Notes: a model not told the origin generated them from the letters alone. 64,000 nucleotides of DNA from Priestia filamentosa (GCF_900177535.1 NZ_FXAJ01000002.1:1054001-1118000); one strand, 5' to 3'. Counted from the stretch's first letter, positions 51,819 to 60,554 are shown. A program made the numbers and translations.

Positions 51819-52604
51819 TTATATTTTTACTTCTATTCCAAAATGATCAGATATAATAGGTTGTTCCCTTCCATTAAAAACCGTTTTTAAACAGCGTGGT
51901 TGAATTGAAACGTTTGAAAGAATAAGATCAAGACGGAGGTTTTGCGTATTTTGACTCCACCCATCTATCTTCCCCTCCACTGTTATTCCATGATCTTTTT
52001 CTTCTGCCTGATTGTACAAGTCGTAAAGCCCCTGACTTAGTAAGTAATCATAGCCTTCTCCTTTTATACTCGCATCATTGTTGAAGTCTCCCATTAAATA
52101 AAAAGCTTGCTCTCTTTTAATATTTGCAAGAAGGGTATCAACTTGAAACTGAAACGGCTCTTCTTTATCATCCCACCAGCCAAGATGACAAGAATAAAAT
52201 GTGATGTTTTCTCCCTTATAAGAAATGCGAGCTCCAACAACTTTTCTTGTTTTCCAAAAATTCTGGTCTTCACTTTTAGAAATGAAAAAGGAAGACCATT
52301 CATTAACAGGATGTCTTGTAAGAAGAGCTACTCCTTCCTCAAATACGCTGTAGCCTATATGAGAAAAATCCCATATAAATTCGTAATGTTTCTTTCCCCT
52401 TCTTTCAAGCTCTTTTTTCAATAAAAAAGCATAATTGTCTTCTCTTACATTTTCATGAATGAATGCTGAATCTTTATGCTGACTAACTTCTTGGAGAGCA
52501 ATCACATCATACTCTTCATTGCTAACCTTTTCAGCGAGTAAGGCTAGTTTATCTAACTGATTGTCTTCCTGCCATGAATGACAATTTAATGTAAGCAGCT
52601 TCAT
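51819..52604 (-). CDS. Endonuclease/exonuclease/phosphatase-family hydrolase
   Basis: 261 residues of the EEP (DNase I-like) fold: MKLLTLNCHSW (metal-site Asn), VIALQEVSQ (metal-binding Glu), FYSCHLGWWDD (His), FYLMGDFNNDAS (Asp/Asn), and the C-terminal PIISDHFGIEV (Asp-His). All catalytic residues are present. Phosphodiesterases of this fold act on nucleic acids, phospholipids or phosphosugars. It begins 4 bases after the PTS gene in the alpha-glucoside operon, so a sugar-phosphate or phospholipid substrate is plausible, but this is inference. Confidence 0.8.
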   Translation of the reverse strand: MKLLTLNCHSWQEDNQLDKLALLAEKVSNEEYDVIALQEVSQHKDSAFIHENVREDNYAFLLKKELERRGKKHYEFIWDFSHIGYSVFEEGVALLTRHPVNEWSSFFISKSEDQNFWKTRKVVGARISYKGENITFYSCHLGWWDDKEEPFQFQVDTLLANIKREQAFYLMGDFNNDASIKGEGYDYLLSQGLYDLYNQAEEKDHGITVEGKIDGWSQNTQNLRLDLILSNVSIQPRCLKTVFNGREQPIISDHFGIEVKI

Positions 52605-52608
52605 CCTG

Positions 52609-54246
52609 CTATGCCCCTAACACATCTTGAATGTCTGATTTTAATACATCTGCTTTTGGTCCATAAATAGCTTGAACACCTTTATCTTTTAGAATAAGAC
52701 CAAGCGCTCCGTTCTTCTTCCATTCTTGTTCATCTGCTACAAGGTTTGTATCTTTTACTGTTACGCGTAAGCGAGTCATACAAGCATCAACTTCTTCAAT
52801 ATTCCCTTGCCCTCCTAAAAGGCCAATAATAACAGGTGCAAGTGAATCATTTTTGACAGAAGTGCTTTCTTTTCCTTCCTGTTCTTCTTCAATATAGTTT
52901 CCGTTCCGCCCTGGTGTTGGGAAGTTAAATCGTTTAATCATAAAGTTTGCAACAGCAAAGTTTAATCCAAAGAAAACAAGGCAGGCTAGAACGAAGTTGA
53001 GTAAATCGAGCCATAATCCTGCTTTTACAATCATTGGTGTTCGCGTAATAAGCTCAATAACCCCAAACGCATGAACACGAACATCAATGATGTCAACGAC
53101 TGCAAATGCAAGCCCTGTCATAATAGCATAGATAATATAAAGAATTGGTGCTGCAAACATAAACATAAATTCAATTGGTTCTGTTACTCCTGTTAAAAAT
53201 ACAGCTAATCCAGCAGATAAAAACATTGATTTATATTTTGAGCGTTTCTCACGATCAACATTTCGGTACATTGCAAGTGCAATTCCGATTAATGCTGCGC
53301 ACGATAAAATCATCTGTCCAACTTTAAATCGGGCAGGCGTTACATCATTTAATAATGCTTTATAGCTTTCTGTATCTCCTGCTGAAAGGAAGTTATTTAA
53401 GTCTCCAACCCATGCAAGCCATAATGGATCTTGCCCTGCAACAATTGAACCTGCTCCAGGACCCGTTAAAATTTTATATGTTCCTCCAAGTTCTGTATAG
53501 TTCACTGGAACCGTTAACATATGATGAAGTCCAAATGGCAGCAAGAGTCGTTCTAATGCCCCAAACACAAACGGAGCTAGGATTGGCGCACTATCACGAG
53601 ATGTTGCAATCCATTGTCCAAAGCTATTTAATGACCCTTGAATAAATGGCCATATAATCGAGAGAATAAGAGCGGTTACAACAGAACCTGCAATAACAAC
53701 AAATGGTACAAATCGTTTTCCATTAAAGAATGAGAGCGAATTTGGAAGTTTATCATAGTTATAATATTTATTAAAAAGATTAGCACCTAAAAATCCAGCA
53801 ATAATTCCAACAAAAACTCCCATGTTTAGGGCTGGTGCGCCTAAAATAGATGTGAAGTAATCTTTTACAATAAGCTCTTGCCCAAATAAAGATTGAACAG
53901 TTGCCTCAGGATCTGTAAGCATCTCGCTTTTCACACCAAATATTGCCCCTGTAATTCGGTTCATTAAAATGAATGCGATTAAAGCAGCAAATGCTCCTCC
54001 CGCACGTTCCTTTGCCCATGAACCCCCAATTGCAACAGCAAATAAAACGTGAAGGTTGTTAATAATCCCCCAACCGATATCCTCCATAACCAGCGCAATC
54101 GTTTGCACAAAGGAGATGTCTGCGCCCATCATTCCTACAAGCTTTCCAAGTGATATCATAATACCAGCTGCAGGCATGACCGCTACAACAACTAATAATG
54201 CCTTTCCAAACTTTTGCCAAAAGTCAAATGAAAGAAACTTTTTCAT
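52609..54246 (-). CDS. malP: Alpha-glucoside (maltose-type) PTS permease EIICB
   Basis: 545 residues: EIIC with about ten membrane segments (VMPAAGIMISLGKLVG, LPFGLHHMLTVPVNYTELGG, LTGVTEPIEFMFMFAAP) and a C-terminal EIIB with the phospho-Cys in VDACMTRLRVTV. No EIIA is fused, so it needs another EIIA, for example the one in ScrA or Glc. GGGAGGAG lies 8 bases before ATG 54246, against only 2 before ATG 54252. Between malL and the phosphodiesterase on one strand. MalP/GlvC type: imports maltose or isomaltose-like disaccharides as 6-phosphates. Confidence 0.85.
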   Translation of the reverse strand: MKKFLSFDFWQKFGKALLVVVAVMPAAGIMISLGKLVGMMGADISFVQTIALVMEDIGWGIINNLHVLFAVAIGGSWAKERAGGAFAALIAFILMNRITGAIFGVKSEMLTDPEATVQSLFGQELIVKDYFTSILGAPALNMGVFVGIIAGFLGANLFNKYYNYDKLPNSLSFFNGKRFVPFVVIAGSVVTALILSIIWPFIQGSLNSFGQWIATSRDSAPILAPFVFGALERLLLPFGLHHMLTVPVNYTELGGTYKILTGPGAGSIVAGQDPLWLAWVGDLNNFLSAGDTESYKALLNDVTPARFKVGQMILSCAALIGIALAMYRNVDREKRSKYKSMFLSAGLAVFLTGVTEPIEFMFMFAAPILYIIYAIMTGLAFAVVDIIDVRVHAFGVIELITRTPMIVKAGLWLDLLNFVLACLVFFGLNFAVANFMIKRFNFPTPGRNGNYIEEEQEGKESTSVKNDSLAPVIIGLLGGQGNIEEVDACMTRLRVTVKDTNLVADEQEWKKNGALGLILKDKGVQAIYGPKADVLKSDIQDVLGA

Positions 54247-54283
54247 TTTCATTTCTCCTCCCTTTTGAAAAATCTAACCCCTA

Positions 54284-54297
54284 TGTCTGCGCTTACA
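54284..54297. promoter_or_regulatory. cre site between malL and the PTS gene
   Basis: TGTCTGCGCTTACA; on the minus strand TGTAAGCGCAGACA matches the cre consensus TGNAANCGNWNNCA at all 14 positions. It lies 32-38 bases before the PTS start, implying a separate CcpA-controlled step for the downstream genes. Confidence 0.8.
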
Positions 54298-54325
54298 TTT
54301 ATTAGTCATTTGAAACTCATTTTTT

Positions 54326-55993
54326 TCAATCTAGTCTATACACTCTTGCTTCATACGGTTGTAGTACAATATGATTAGCATTTTGTTCTTCCTTTATATC
54401 ATAGTTGCTTAATAACAACTGATATGCGCTCCCTTTATATTCTAAAGGCAAATGGAAGTGAGCACGTTCTTTAAATAAATTTACCATAACAAGTACTTTT
54501 TCTTCTCCTAATGTTCTTGTATAAGCATAAATTTTGTCATCTTCTTCAAGAATAAGATGGTAGTCTCCATAAACAAGAACCTCTTTTTCTTTTCTAAGAC
54601 TAATAAGCTTCTTGTAATAATGATAAAGAGAATGAGGATCATCTAAAGCTTTTTCTACATTGATATTTTTATAGTTTTCATTGACCTTTATCCATGGTGT
54701 TCCTTCCGAAAATCCTGCATTTTCTGTTCTATCCCACTGCATCGGAGTTCTGGAATTGTCACGCCCATTTTTCCAAATGATTGGCATGATTTCTTCATGA
54801 GACTTTCCTTTTTCTCTTTCTTCCTTATATAAGTTTTTAATTGCTACATCATTATAATCTTTAATGGAAGAAAATTGAACATTTGTCATCCCAATCTCTT
54901 GTCCTTGATAAATAAACGGCGTTCCTTGCATAAGAAAATACATTGTTGCTAAAGCTTTTGAGGATTCTAACCAATAGTCACCGTCGTCTCCCCATGTCGA
55001 AACAGAACGTGGCTGATCATGATTTTCTAAAAAAAGCGCATTCCATCCGATATTGTGCAATCCTTTTTGCCACTTTGTGAGTACTTCTTTTAATGTACGA
55101 ATGTCAATCTTTCCATCTATCCCTTTTCCCCAAAGATCTAAATGTTCAAATTGGAAAACCATATTAAACTTTCCTTCTTCTTCTCCAACCCAAAGGGATC
55201 CATCCTCAACACTTACACCATTTGCTTCTCCAACTGTCATAATATCATATTTGCTAAATGTTTCTCGTTTTAACTCTTCTAGAAAAGGTTGAATTCCTTC
55301 TTTATTCATGTGCCCGGCAAAAGAGGAAACATAGCGTTTACCATCAGGATTAGGCAGATCTGGTAATCCTTCAATTTTTTTAATATGAGAAATAGCATCA
55401 ACTCTAAATCCATCAATTCCTTTATCTAGCCACCAGTTTACCATCTCGTACAAATTCTCTCTTACAGCAGGATTTTCCCAATTTAAGTCAGGCTGTTTTT
55501 TTGAGAAAACGTGTAAATAATAGTCGTCTGTCTCTTCATTGTATTCCCAAGCAGAACCTCCAAAAATAGACTCCCAGTTGTTTGGCTCTCTTGCCTCTTT
55601 TCCATCTCTCCAAATATAGTAGTCTCGATATTTATTATCTTTTGAAGAACGAGATTCAATAAACCAAGGATGTTCGTCTGATGTATGATTAATCACAAGA
55701 TCCATAATAAGTTTCATTCCTCGTTTATGTACCGCTTCTAACAGTTCATCAAAATCGTCTAATGTACCATATTCTTCAGCAATTGCTTTGTAATCGCTAA
55801 TATCGTAACCGTTATCATCATTAGGCGATTTGTAAATTGGACTAATCCAAATCACATCAATGCCAAGCTCTTTCAAATAATCTAACTTTGATAAGATTCC
55901 CTTAATATCCCCGATTCCATCACCATTAGAATCCATAAAGCTTCGCGGATAAATTTGATATGCAATCGCTTCCTTCCACCATTGTTTTTTCAT
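54326..55993 (-). CDS. malL: Oligo-1,6-glucosidase / alpha-glucosidase (GH13)
   Basis: 555 residues, cytoplasmic, with all GH13 regions: MDLVINHTS, DGFRVDAISH (nucleophile Asp), TVGEANG (acid/base Glu) and LENHDQPR. The sequence style (WWKEAIAYQIYPRSFMDSNGDG) is that of B. subtilis MalL/B. cereus oligo-1,6-glucosidase. GGGAGG with a 5-base spacer before ATG 55993 fixes the start. First gene of malL-PTS-phosphodiesterase. Whether it acts on free or 6-phosphorylated disaccharides is open. Confidence 0.88.
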   Translation of the reverse strand: MKKQWWKEAIAYQIYPRSFMDSNGDGIGDIKGILSKLDYLKELGIDVIWISPIYKSPNDDNGYDISDYKAIAEEYGTLDDFDELLEAVHKRGMKLIMDLVINHTSDEHPWFIESRSSKDNKYRDYYIWRDGKEAREPNNWESIFGGSAWEYNEETDDYYLHVFSKKQPDLNWENPAVRENLYEMVNWWLDKGIDGFRVDAISHIKKIEGLPDLPNPDGKRYVSSFAGHMNKEGIQPFLEELKRETFSKYDIMTVGEANGVSVEDGSLWVGEEEGKFNMVFQFEHLDLWGKGIDGKIDIRTLKEVLTKWQKGLHNIGWNALFLENHDQPRSVSTWGDDGDYWLESSKALATMYFLMQGTPFIYQGQEIGMTNVQFSSIKDYNDVAIKNLYKEEREKGKSHEEIMPIIWKNGRDNSRTPMQWDRTENAGFSEGTPWIKVNENYKNINVEKALDDPHSLYHYYKKLISLRKEKEVLVYGDYHLILEEDDKIYAYTRTLGEEKVLVMVNLFKERAHFHLPLEYKGSAYQLLLSNYDIKEEQNANHIVLQPYEARVYRLD

Positions 55994-56040
55994 ATGAACC
56001 TCCCTTTCTATATTTTTAAAATACCACACTCAAGATCATC

Positions 56041-56058
56041 TGCGCAACCGTTTGCACA
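56041..56058. promoter_or_regulatory. LacI-family (MalR-type) operator before malL
   Basis: TGCGCAACCGTTTGCACA; half-sites TGTGCAAAC and TGCGCAACC agree at 7 of 9 positions. About 50-65 bases upstream of malL. A candidate target of the LacI regulator at 48.3-49.3 kb. Confidence 0.65.
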
Positions 56059-56168
56059 AATTTATTATTGAAAAGTTTTACAAAGTTAGAAAGACAAACA
56101 ACTAGTGTCCAAACACTTTTTTCTATGATGAATATTGTAAAAGGAAAACCTATATAAGGAGTGGTAGT

Positions 56169-56639
56169 ATGACTAGAATCTCAAATTTTCCGGAGCACTT
56201 CATCCGCGAGCATGAAACATGGCACCATGAGCATATGAACATGGGGAATCTTCGGGCGGGAGATGGCATTGAATTCCTTTCCTTTCACCGTGAGTTTATG
56301 GAAAGATGTCTCGAGTGGTATAACAGCCAAGGATTAAATTTAGATTGGGTTGAACCATGGCGCGCTGTTCCTAATCAAATTAAAAGACATCCGGGATGGA
56401 CAAGAGAACTTGAAGAAGCTGAAAACCGTATTCGAAGCAACCCTTCTTCTTTCCGTTCTGGTGACGAACTCGGACGCTTTTTGCAGGAAACGTCTTTGCA
56501 CGATGCTGTCCATGTATTAGGAAGCGAAGTATTTGATGAGCCTGATTTTGGCCGCATTTCTCTCTCTCCAAGAAGTACGCTTTTTTATAACTGGCATCGC
56601 CTTATTGATAATTGGTGGAGAAGCGTTGAAAGAGGATAA
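56169..56639 (+). CDS. Miniature tyrosinase-like (type 3 copper) protein
   Basis: 156 residues without signal peptide. CuB-type ligands: His111 and His115 in HDAVHVLGSE and His143 in FYNWHRLIDNWW, which copies the tyrosinase H...H and HH..ID..W pattern. CuA part: FLSFHREFMERCLE (His40) equals the tyrosinase FLPWHR motif, preceded by a His-rich helix HETWHHEH (15-22). The His normally 9 residues before WHR is Gly31 here. Tyrosinases have about 290 residues, so this is a minimal core. ATG 56169 follows AAGGAGTGGTAGT. May oxidise phenols or only bind copper. Confidence 0.7.
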   Translation: MTRISNFPEHFIREHETWHHEHMNMGNLRAGDGIEFLSFHREFMERCLEWYNSQGLNLDWVEPWRAVPNQIKRHPGWTRELEEAENRIRSNPSSFRSGDELGRFLQETSLHDAVHVLGSEVFDEPDFGRISLSPRSTLFYNWHRLIDNWWRSVERG

Positions 56640-56640
56640 G

Positions 56641-56676
56641 AAAAAGGGGAACTTGGTGTCCAAGTTCCCCTTTTTT
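56641..56676. terminator. Bidirectional terminator between the tyrosinase-like gene and opuF
   Basis: AAAAAGGGGAACTTGG / CCAAGTTCCCCTTTTTT around TGT; strong stem with A/T flanks. Confidence 0.9.
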
Positions 56677-58193
56677 CATTGAAGAAGTTCTTCTTTTTTT
56701 AAATACTCTTTTGCAACTGTTGAAGGTTTTTTTCCTTCCACATTTACTTTGTAATTCATTTCGCGCATTTCATCATCAGTAATTTTACCCCCAAGTTTGT
56801 TTAACGTATCGCGAAGTTCAGGATGCTCTTTTAACGTTTCTTCTCGCAATAACGGAGCGCCTTGATATGGCGGGAAGAGATGTTGATCATCTTCTAGCAC
56901 AACAAGGTTATATTCTCGTAATTCACTATCTGTTGAATAAGCATCTACAACCGTAATGTCTCCTTTTTTCACCGCATTGTAGCGCAGCTTTGGAGCCATC
57001 GTTACAACGCTTCCAAACTCAAGGTTATATTTCTTTTGGATGCCTTTATAACCATCTTCTCGGTCTGTAAATTCACCTGTAAATCCAGCTTTCATACTGT
57101 TTTCAACGGCTTTCAAATCTGAAATTGTGTTTAAGTTATATTCTTGTGCAAGCTGTTTCGGAACAGCAAGCGCATACGTATTATTATAGTTCATCGGTTT
57201 TAATAAAGCTAAATCGAATTTTTCTTTCATTCCTTCTTTAGCTTGATTATATACTTCTTTTCGATCCGTACTTATAGGAGGCTCTTTCAAAAACTCATTA
57301 ATTGCTGTTCCCGTAAATTCAGGATAAAGGTCAATGCTTCCTGATTTTAGAGCGCTATAGACAAAAGATGTTTCTCCAAACCCAGGCTTAATTTCTACTG
57401 TTAAATCTGTATCTTGCTCAATCAAAAGCTTGTACATATTAATTAAAATTTCGGGTTCTGCTCCTAGCTTTCCTGCAATTACAAACTTCTCTTTCCCACC
57501 GTTTGCTGCAAAAGGAATAATAATAAGGAGTGCAATAGCTACAATAAAGGTTGTTAAAACAACAATAGACTTCTTAAATGAAAGCTTTTCAAAACGACGC
57601 AATATCACATCAAACAGAATAGCTAAAATAGCAGCAGGGACAGCGCCAATAATAATAAGGTTTGTGTCATTCCGATCAATTCCAAGCATAATAAGTTCCC
57701 CAAGACCGCCCGCTCCAATGAAAGCAGCAAGCGTAGCTGTTCCGATAATTAATACGGTCGCTGTTCGAATCCCTGCCATAATAACGGGCATTGCAAGCGG
57801 GAGTTCTACTTTTAACAATCGTTTTCGACCATTCATTCCCATTCCTTTGGCAGCTTCAATAAGTGAGGAATCCACTTCTTTTATGCCTGTATATGTATTT
57901 CTTAAAATAGGAAGTAGCGCATAAACGATAAGTGCAATAACCGCTGGAACTTTTCCAATACCCATTAAAGGAATAAGTAATCCAAGAAGAGCGAGTGAAG
58001 GAATGGTTTGCAAAACAGCGGTAATACCAATTACCACCTCTGCTATTTTCGGCTTTCTTGTAATGTAAATGCCGAGCGGAATAGAAATCACGACGGCAAA
58101 AAGTAAGGCGATAAAAGAAATTTGAATATGTTCTAGTAGGGCGCTTAAAAGATCCCCTTTTCGTTCTCCTACTGCATCAATAAACTGATTCAT
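56676..58193 (-). CDS. opuFB: Compatible-solute ABC transporter, fused permease and substrate-binding protein (OpuF type)
   Basis: 505 residues in two parts: an N-terminal permease (about 1-205; six membrane segments; EAA loop EAAKGMGMNGRKRLLKVELPLA) and, after one more membrane segment, a C-terminal extracellular glycine-betaine-type binding domain (about 230-505; KFVIAGKLGAEPEILINMYK, GSIDLYPEFTGTA). ATG 58193 has AAAAGGATGA upstream and overlaps the ATPase gene by 17 bases. Imports betaine, choline or carnitine-like osmoprotectants; the exact ligand is not visible. Confidence 0.88.
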   Translation of the reverse strand: MNQFIDAVGERKGDLLSALLEHIQISFIALLFAVVISIPLGIYITRKPKIAEVVIGITAVLQTIPSLALLGLLIPLMGIGKVPAVIALIVYALLPILRNTYTGIKEVDSSLIEAAKGMGMNGRKRLLKVELPLAMPVIMAGIRTATVLIIGTATLAAFIGAGGLGELIMLGIDRNDTNLIIIGAVPAAILAILFDVILRRFEKLSFKKSIVVLTTFIVAIALLIIIPFAANGGKEKFVIAGKLGAEPEILINMYKLLIEQDTDLTVEIKPGFGETSFVYSALKSGSIDLYPEFTGTAINEFLKEPPISTDRKEVYNQAKEGMKEKFDLALLKPMNYNNTYALAVPKQLAQEYNLNTISDLKAVENSMKAGFTGEFTDREDGYKGIQKKYNLEFGSVVTMAPKLRYNAVKKGDITVVDAYSTDSELREYNLVVLEDDQHLFPPYQGAPLLREETLKEHPELRDTLNKLGGKITDDEMREMNYKVNVEGKKPSTVAKEYLKKEELLQ

Positions 58194-59151
58194 GTTTGTC
58201 ATCCTTTTCATCTTCTGTTTCTGCTAAATATTGAATAACCGTCTTTCGATCAATTTTCCCTATCACAAAACCTTCTTTTTCAACAGCTACTTCCTCTTCG
58301 ATTTTTAGAGAAGCTAGCACTTCTTTTAAAGAAGCAGTAGCGGAGATTTTAGATAATGACTGAAGAACATCGTTTTCTAGAAGTGCTGAGCTTAAAAGCT
58401 GCTCTGCCTTTATTTCTTTTTCTAATGAAGTTTTCTGCAGCCCAACAAACTTTTTCACAAAATCGCTCTTAGGATGATGTACAATCTCTTCTGGTGTTCC
58501 AATTTGTTCTATTTCTCCGCCTTTCATAACGCAAATACGCGTACCGAGCTTTAACGCCTCTGTCATGTCATGCGTAACAAAAATAATGGTTTTGCGAATC
58601 TTTTGCTGAAGACGAATGATATCATCCTGTAGCTTTTCGCGACTTAGGGGATCAAGCGCACTAAAAGGCTCATCCATGAGAAGAATATCAGGATCTGCGG
58701 CAAGAGCACGAACAACACCAACGCGCTGCTGCTCTCCTCCTGAAAGCTCATCTGGTTTACGGTTTCGATACTGCTTTGGATCTAATCCAACCATTGTTAA
58801 CAACTCATCAACGCGTCCTTTAATCTTCTCTCGACTCCATTTTTTGAGTTCAGGGACAATCGCAATGTTTTCAGAAACTGTCATATGTGGAAAAAGAGCA
58901 ATTTGTTGCAGCACATAACCGATATTGTAGCGAAGTTCATGGATATCATAATCTTCAATACTTTTGTTATGAATATAAATGGTTCCATCTGATAAACCGA
59001 CTAAACGATTGATCATTTTAAGTGTTGTTGTCTTTCCACATCCACTTGGTCCTACTAATATAAAAAATTCGCCTTCTTTTATTTCTAAGTTTAGAGAGTG
59101 AAGGACTTCCTTACTATCGTATCTTTTAGATACATTGGAAAATTTAATCAT
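58177..59151 (-). CDS. opuFA: Compatible-solute ABC transporter ATPase (OpuF type)
   Basis: 324 residues: Walker A GPSGCGKTTTLK, Q-loop YVLQQIALFPHM, signature LSGGEQQRVGVVRALA, Walker B ILLMDEPFSALD, switch His FVTHD, then a C-terminal extension (about 255-324) where a single degenerate CBS-like regulatory region can be recognised (VAVEKEGFVIGKIDRKTVIQYL). It drives the fused permease-binding protein encoded directly downstream. ATG 59151 follows AAGGAGTAACAAG. Confidence 0.88.
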   Translation of the reverse strand: MIKFSNVSKRYDSKEVLHSLNLEIKEGEFFILVGPSGCGKTTTLKMINRLVGLSDGTIYIHNKSIEDYDIHELRYNIGYVLQQIALFPHMTVSENIAIVPELKKWSREKIKGRVDELLTMVGLDPKQYRNRKPDELSGGEQQRVGVVRALAADPDILLMDEPFSALDPLSREKLQDDIIRLQQKIRKTIIFVTHDMTEALKLGTRICVMKGGEIEQIGTPEEIVHHPKSDFVKKFVGLQKTSLEKEIKAEQLLSSALLENDVLQSLSKISATASLKEVLASLKIEEEVAVEKEGFVIGKIDRKTVIQYLAETEDEKDDKHESVY

Positions 59152-59452
59152 CTTGTTACTCCTTGTTAAGTTGTGAAATAATATGCTAAAATCTCTCTCA
59201 TCTTAAAGTGTTAGATAAATAAGTATAAATTTATCTATTTTACTTTTTAGTATAACAGCATATAACCTTCTCTTTTCAATAGAATAAAATAGTTATCCTC
59301 TTTCTGCTAGTTTAAATAGGTAATGAACTTGTTGTTTATGAACAACTAGGAAGATCACAGCTCTTCTTTTGTAAATAATTACTAATAACTCTTTTAAAAA
59401 GCCCATGTTCCATATAGGATCATTAAGAAAGTGTGTCACAAGCTAAACCTTT
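59152..59452. other. 300-base spacer upstream of opuFA
   Basis: No gene. It holds the operator-like palindrome at 59213-59236; the remainder is AT-rich without clear structure. Confidence 0.4.
59213..59236. promoter_or_regulatory. Operator-like palindrome over the opuF -10
   Basis: AGATAAAT-AAGTATAA-ATTTATCT, perfect 8-base arms. The minus-strand TATACT (59227-59222), a good -10, lies in the centre, so a repressor bound to the arms would cover the promoter. The matching -35 is weak. Confidence 0.55.
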
Positions 59453-59489
59453 AAAAAAAGCCTGTTTGATAAAATCAAACAGGCTTTTT
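59453..59489 (-). terminator. Terminator of the psiE-DUF2294 operon
   Basis: AAAAAGCCTGTTTGAT / ATCAAACAGGCTTTTT, perfect 16-base stem with a 3-base loop. Confidence 0.9.
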
Positions 59490-59851
59490 CACCGTGACTT
59501 CTCTTCTAAATTCCCGTCAAAAACAAAGATTGTCATCGCAATATCTTCTCCAATATTAATGTCCGAAAACATTCTAATAAGCTTTGCTCCAACAAGTTTT
59601 TCAAATTTCCTTACTAACTCTGGATTCTCATAAATTTTCTTAATTAAAGATGTTCTCGCTTCCCGTACCATCCGTTCTCCGTCTGGGCTTTTAATCATAA
59701 ATTTCTCCACGTTTGTAAGGTTCCCCTTCATCTCACTAATTGCCCATGTACCAATAAAACGAGTTGTAATTTCTCTTGGTCCATTCCCAACATGTTCTTT
59801 ACGTGTTTCACGTACTAAACTGCTGAATTCATGTTCAAATGCTCGACTCAT
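59489..59851 (-). CDS. DUF2294-family protein
   Basis: 120 residues, matching the DUF2294 pattern: FEHEFSSLVRETRKEHVGNGP, ITTRFIGTWAISEMKGNLTNVEKFM, IKKIYENPELVRKFEKLVGAK, and MFSDINIGEDIAMTIFVFDG. Cytoplasmic. The family is found beside membrane transporters and bicarbonate-related genes; its function is not established. Its ATG overlaps the psiE stop codon by 4 bases (coupled translation). Confidence 0.75.
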   Translation of the reverse strand: MSRAFEHEFSSLVRETRKEHVGNGPREITTRFIGTWAISEMKGNLTNVEKFMIKSPDGERMVREARTSLIKKIYENPELVRKFEKLVGAKLIRMFSDINIGEDIAMTIFVFDGNLEEKSR

Positions 59852-60276
59852 CCCTCTATTTCCCCTTTTCTTGTTTTCTCTGTTTTCTTTGTTAACAGTA
59901 AATAACTAATGGTAAGAGCCACAATCCCGATTGACAAAAACAAACTTCCAATTTGATAGCTATTGTTTACAATAATAAAGCGGATTGTAGCGGTGATACC
60001 AATATACAATAGATAGCTTAACGGAAAGTGGTGACTTTCTTTAAAATAAGTCATAATCGTTGAGATAAAAGCAAAGTAAAGAAAAAAACTTAATACTTTT
60101 CCAAGAATATGGTGAACGTTAGTGTTTCCCTCTATTACATCATTTATAATTTCAAAAAGCTCTTTAAATAGAAAAAAAATAAGAATAAAACTAAGTAAAA
60201 TTAAAGAAAGATTTAATATCCATTGATAAAGCGAGATTAAATAATTCCTTCGTTTCATCACAATCATTTTTAACAT
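59848..60276 (-). CDS. PsiE-like membrane protein
   Basis: 142 residues with four hydrophobic segments, separated by the conserved loop DVIEGNTNVHHILGKVLSF and TYFKESHHFPLSYLLYIGITATIRFIIVN. The pattern fits the phosphate-starvation-inducible PsiE family. ATG 60276 follows ACAGGAGAAAGAAAC. First gene of a two-gene operon with a 250-base leader that contains a terminator. No Pho box was seen. Confidence 0.75.
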   Translation of the reverse strand: MLKMIVMKRRNYLISLYQWILNLSLILLSFILIFFLFKELFEIINDVIEGNTNVHHILGKVLSFFLYFAFISTIMTYFKESHHFPLSYLLYIGITATIRFIIVNNSYQIGSLFLSIGIVALTISYLLLTKKTEKTRKGEIEG

Positions 60277-60353
60277 GTTTCTTTCTCCTGTTCTATAAAG
60301 TTCTTTACCAAGAAATAATATTGATAGAATCCGTTTGACTTCCTCCTTTTTTC

Positions 60354-60414
60354 ATAAAAAAACCCATCATAAAGAAACCTGTGTAAAACTACACAATTTT
60401 CTTTATGATGGGTT
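60354..60414 (-). terminator. Strong terminator inside the psiE leader (possible attenuator)
   Basis: Perfect 17-base stem AACCCATCATAAAGAAA / TTTCTTTATGATGGGTT with a second inner stem TGTGTA / TACACA, followed on the minus strand by seven T. It lies about 80 bases before the psiE start and about 110 after the predicted transcription start, on the same strand. Confidence 0.75.
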
Positions 60415-60526
60415 AATAATTAAGCATTTTATAATACTCACTATCTGTCCCGTTATATTAGAATTACGAGAGAAAAGTTGTCAAAGATAAAGATCATTCT
60501 TTATCAATAAACTTCTTTTCTTTTTT

Positions 60527-60554
60527 ATTATACTCTATTGCAAAAAAGTTTCAA
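60527..60554 (-). promoter_or_regulatory. Promoter upstream of the psiE leader
   Basis: Minus strand TTGAAA (60554-60549), 16-base spacer, TATAAT (60532-60527). Located between the selO terminator and the leader hairpin. Confidence 0.65.
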
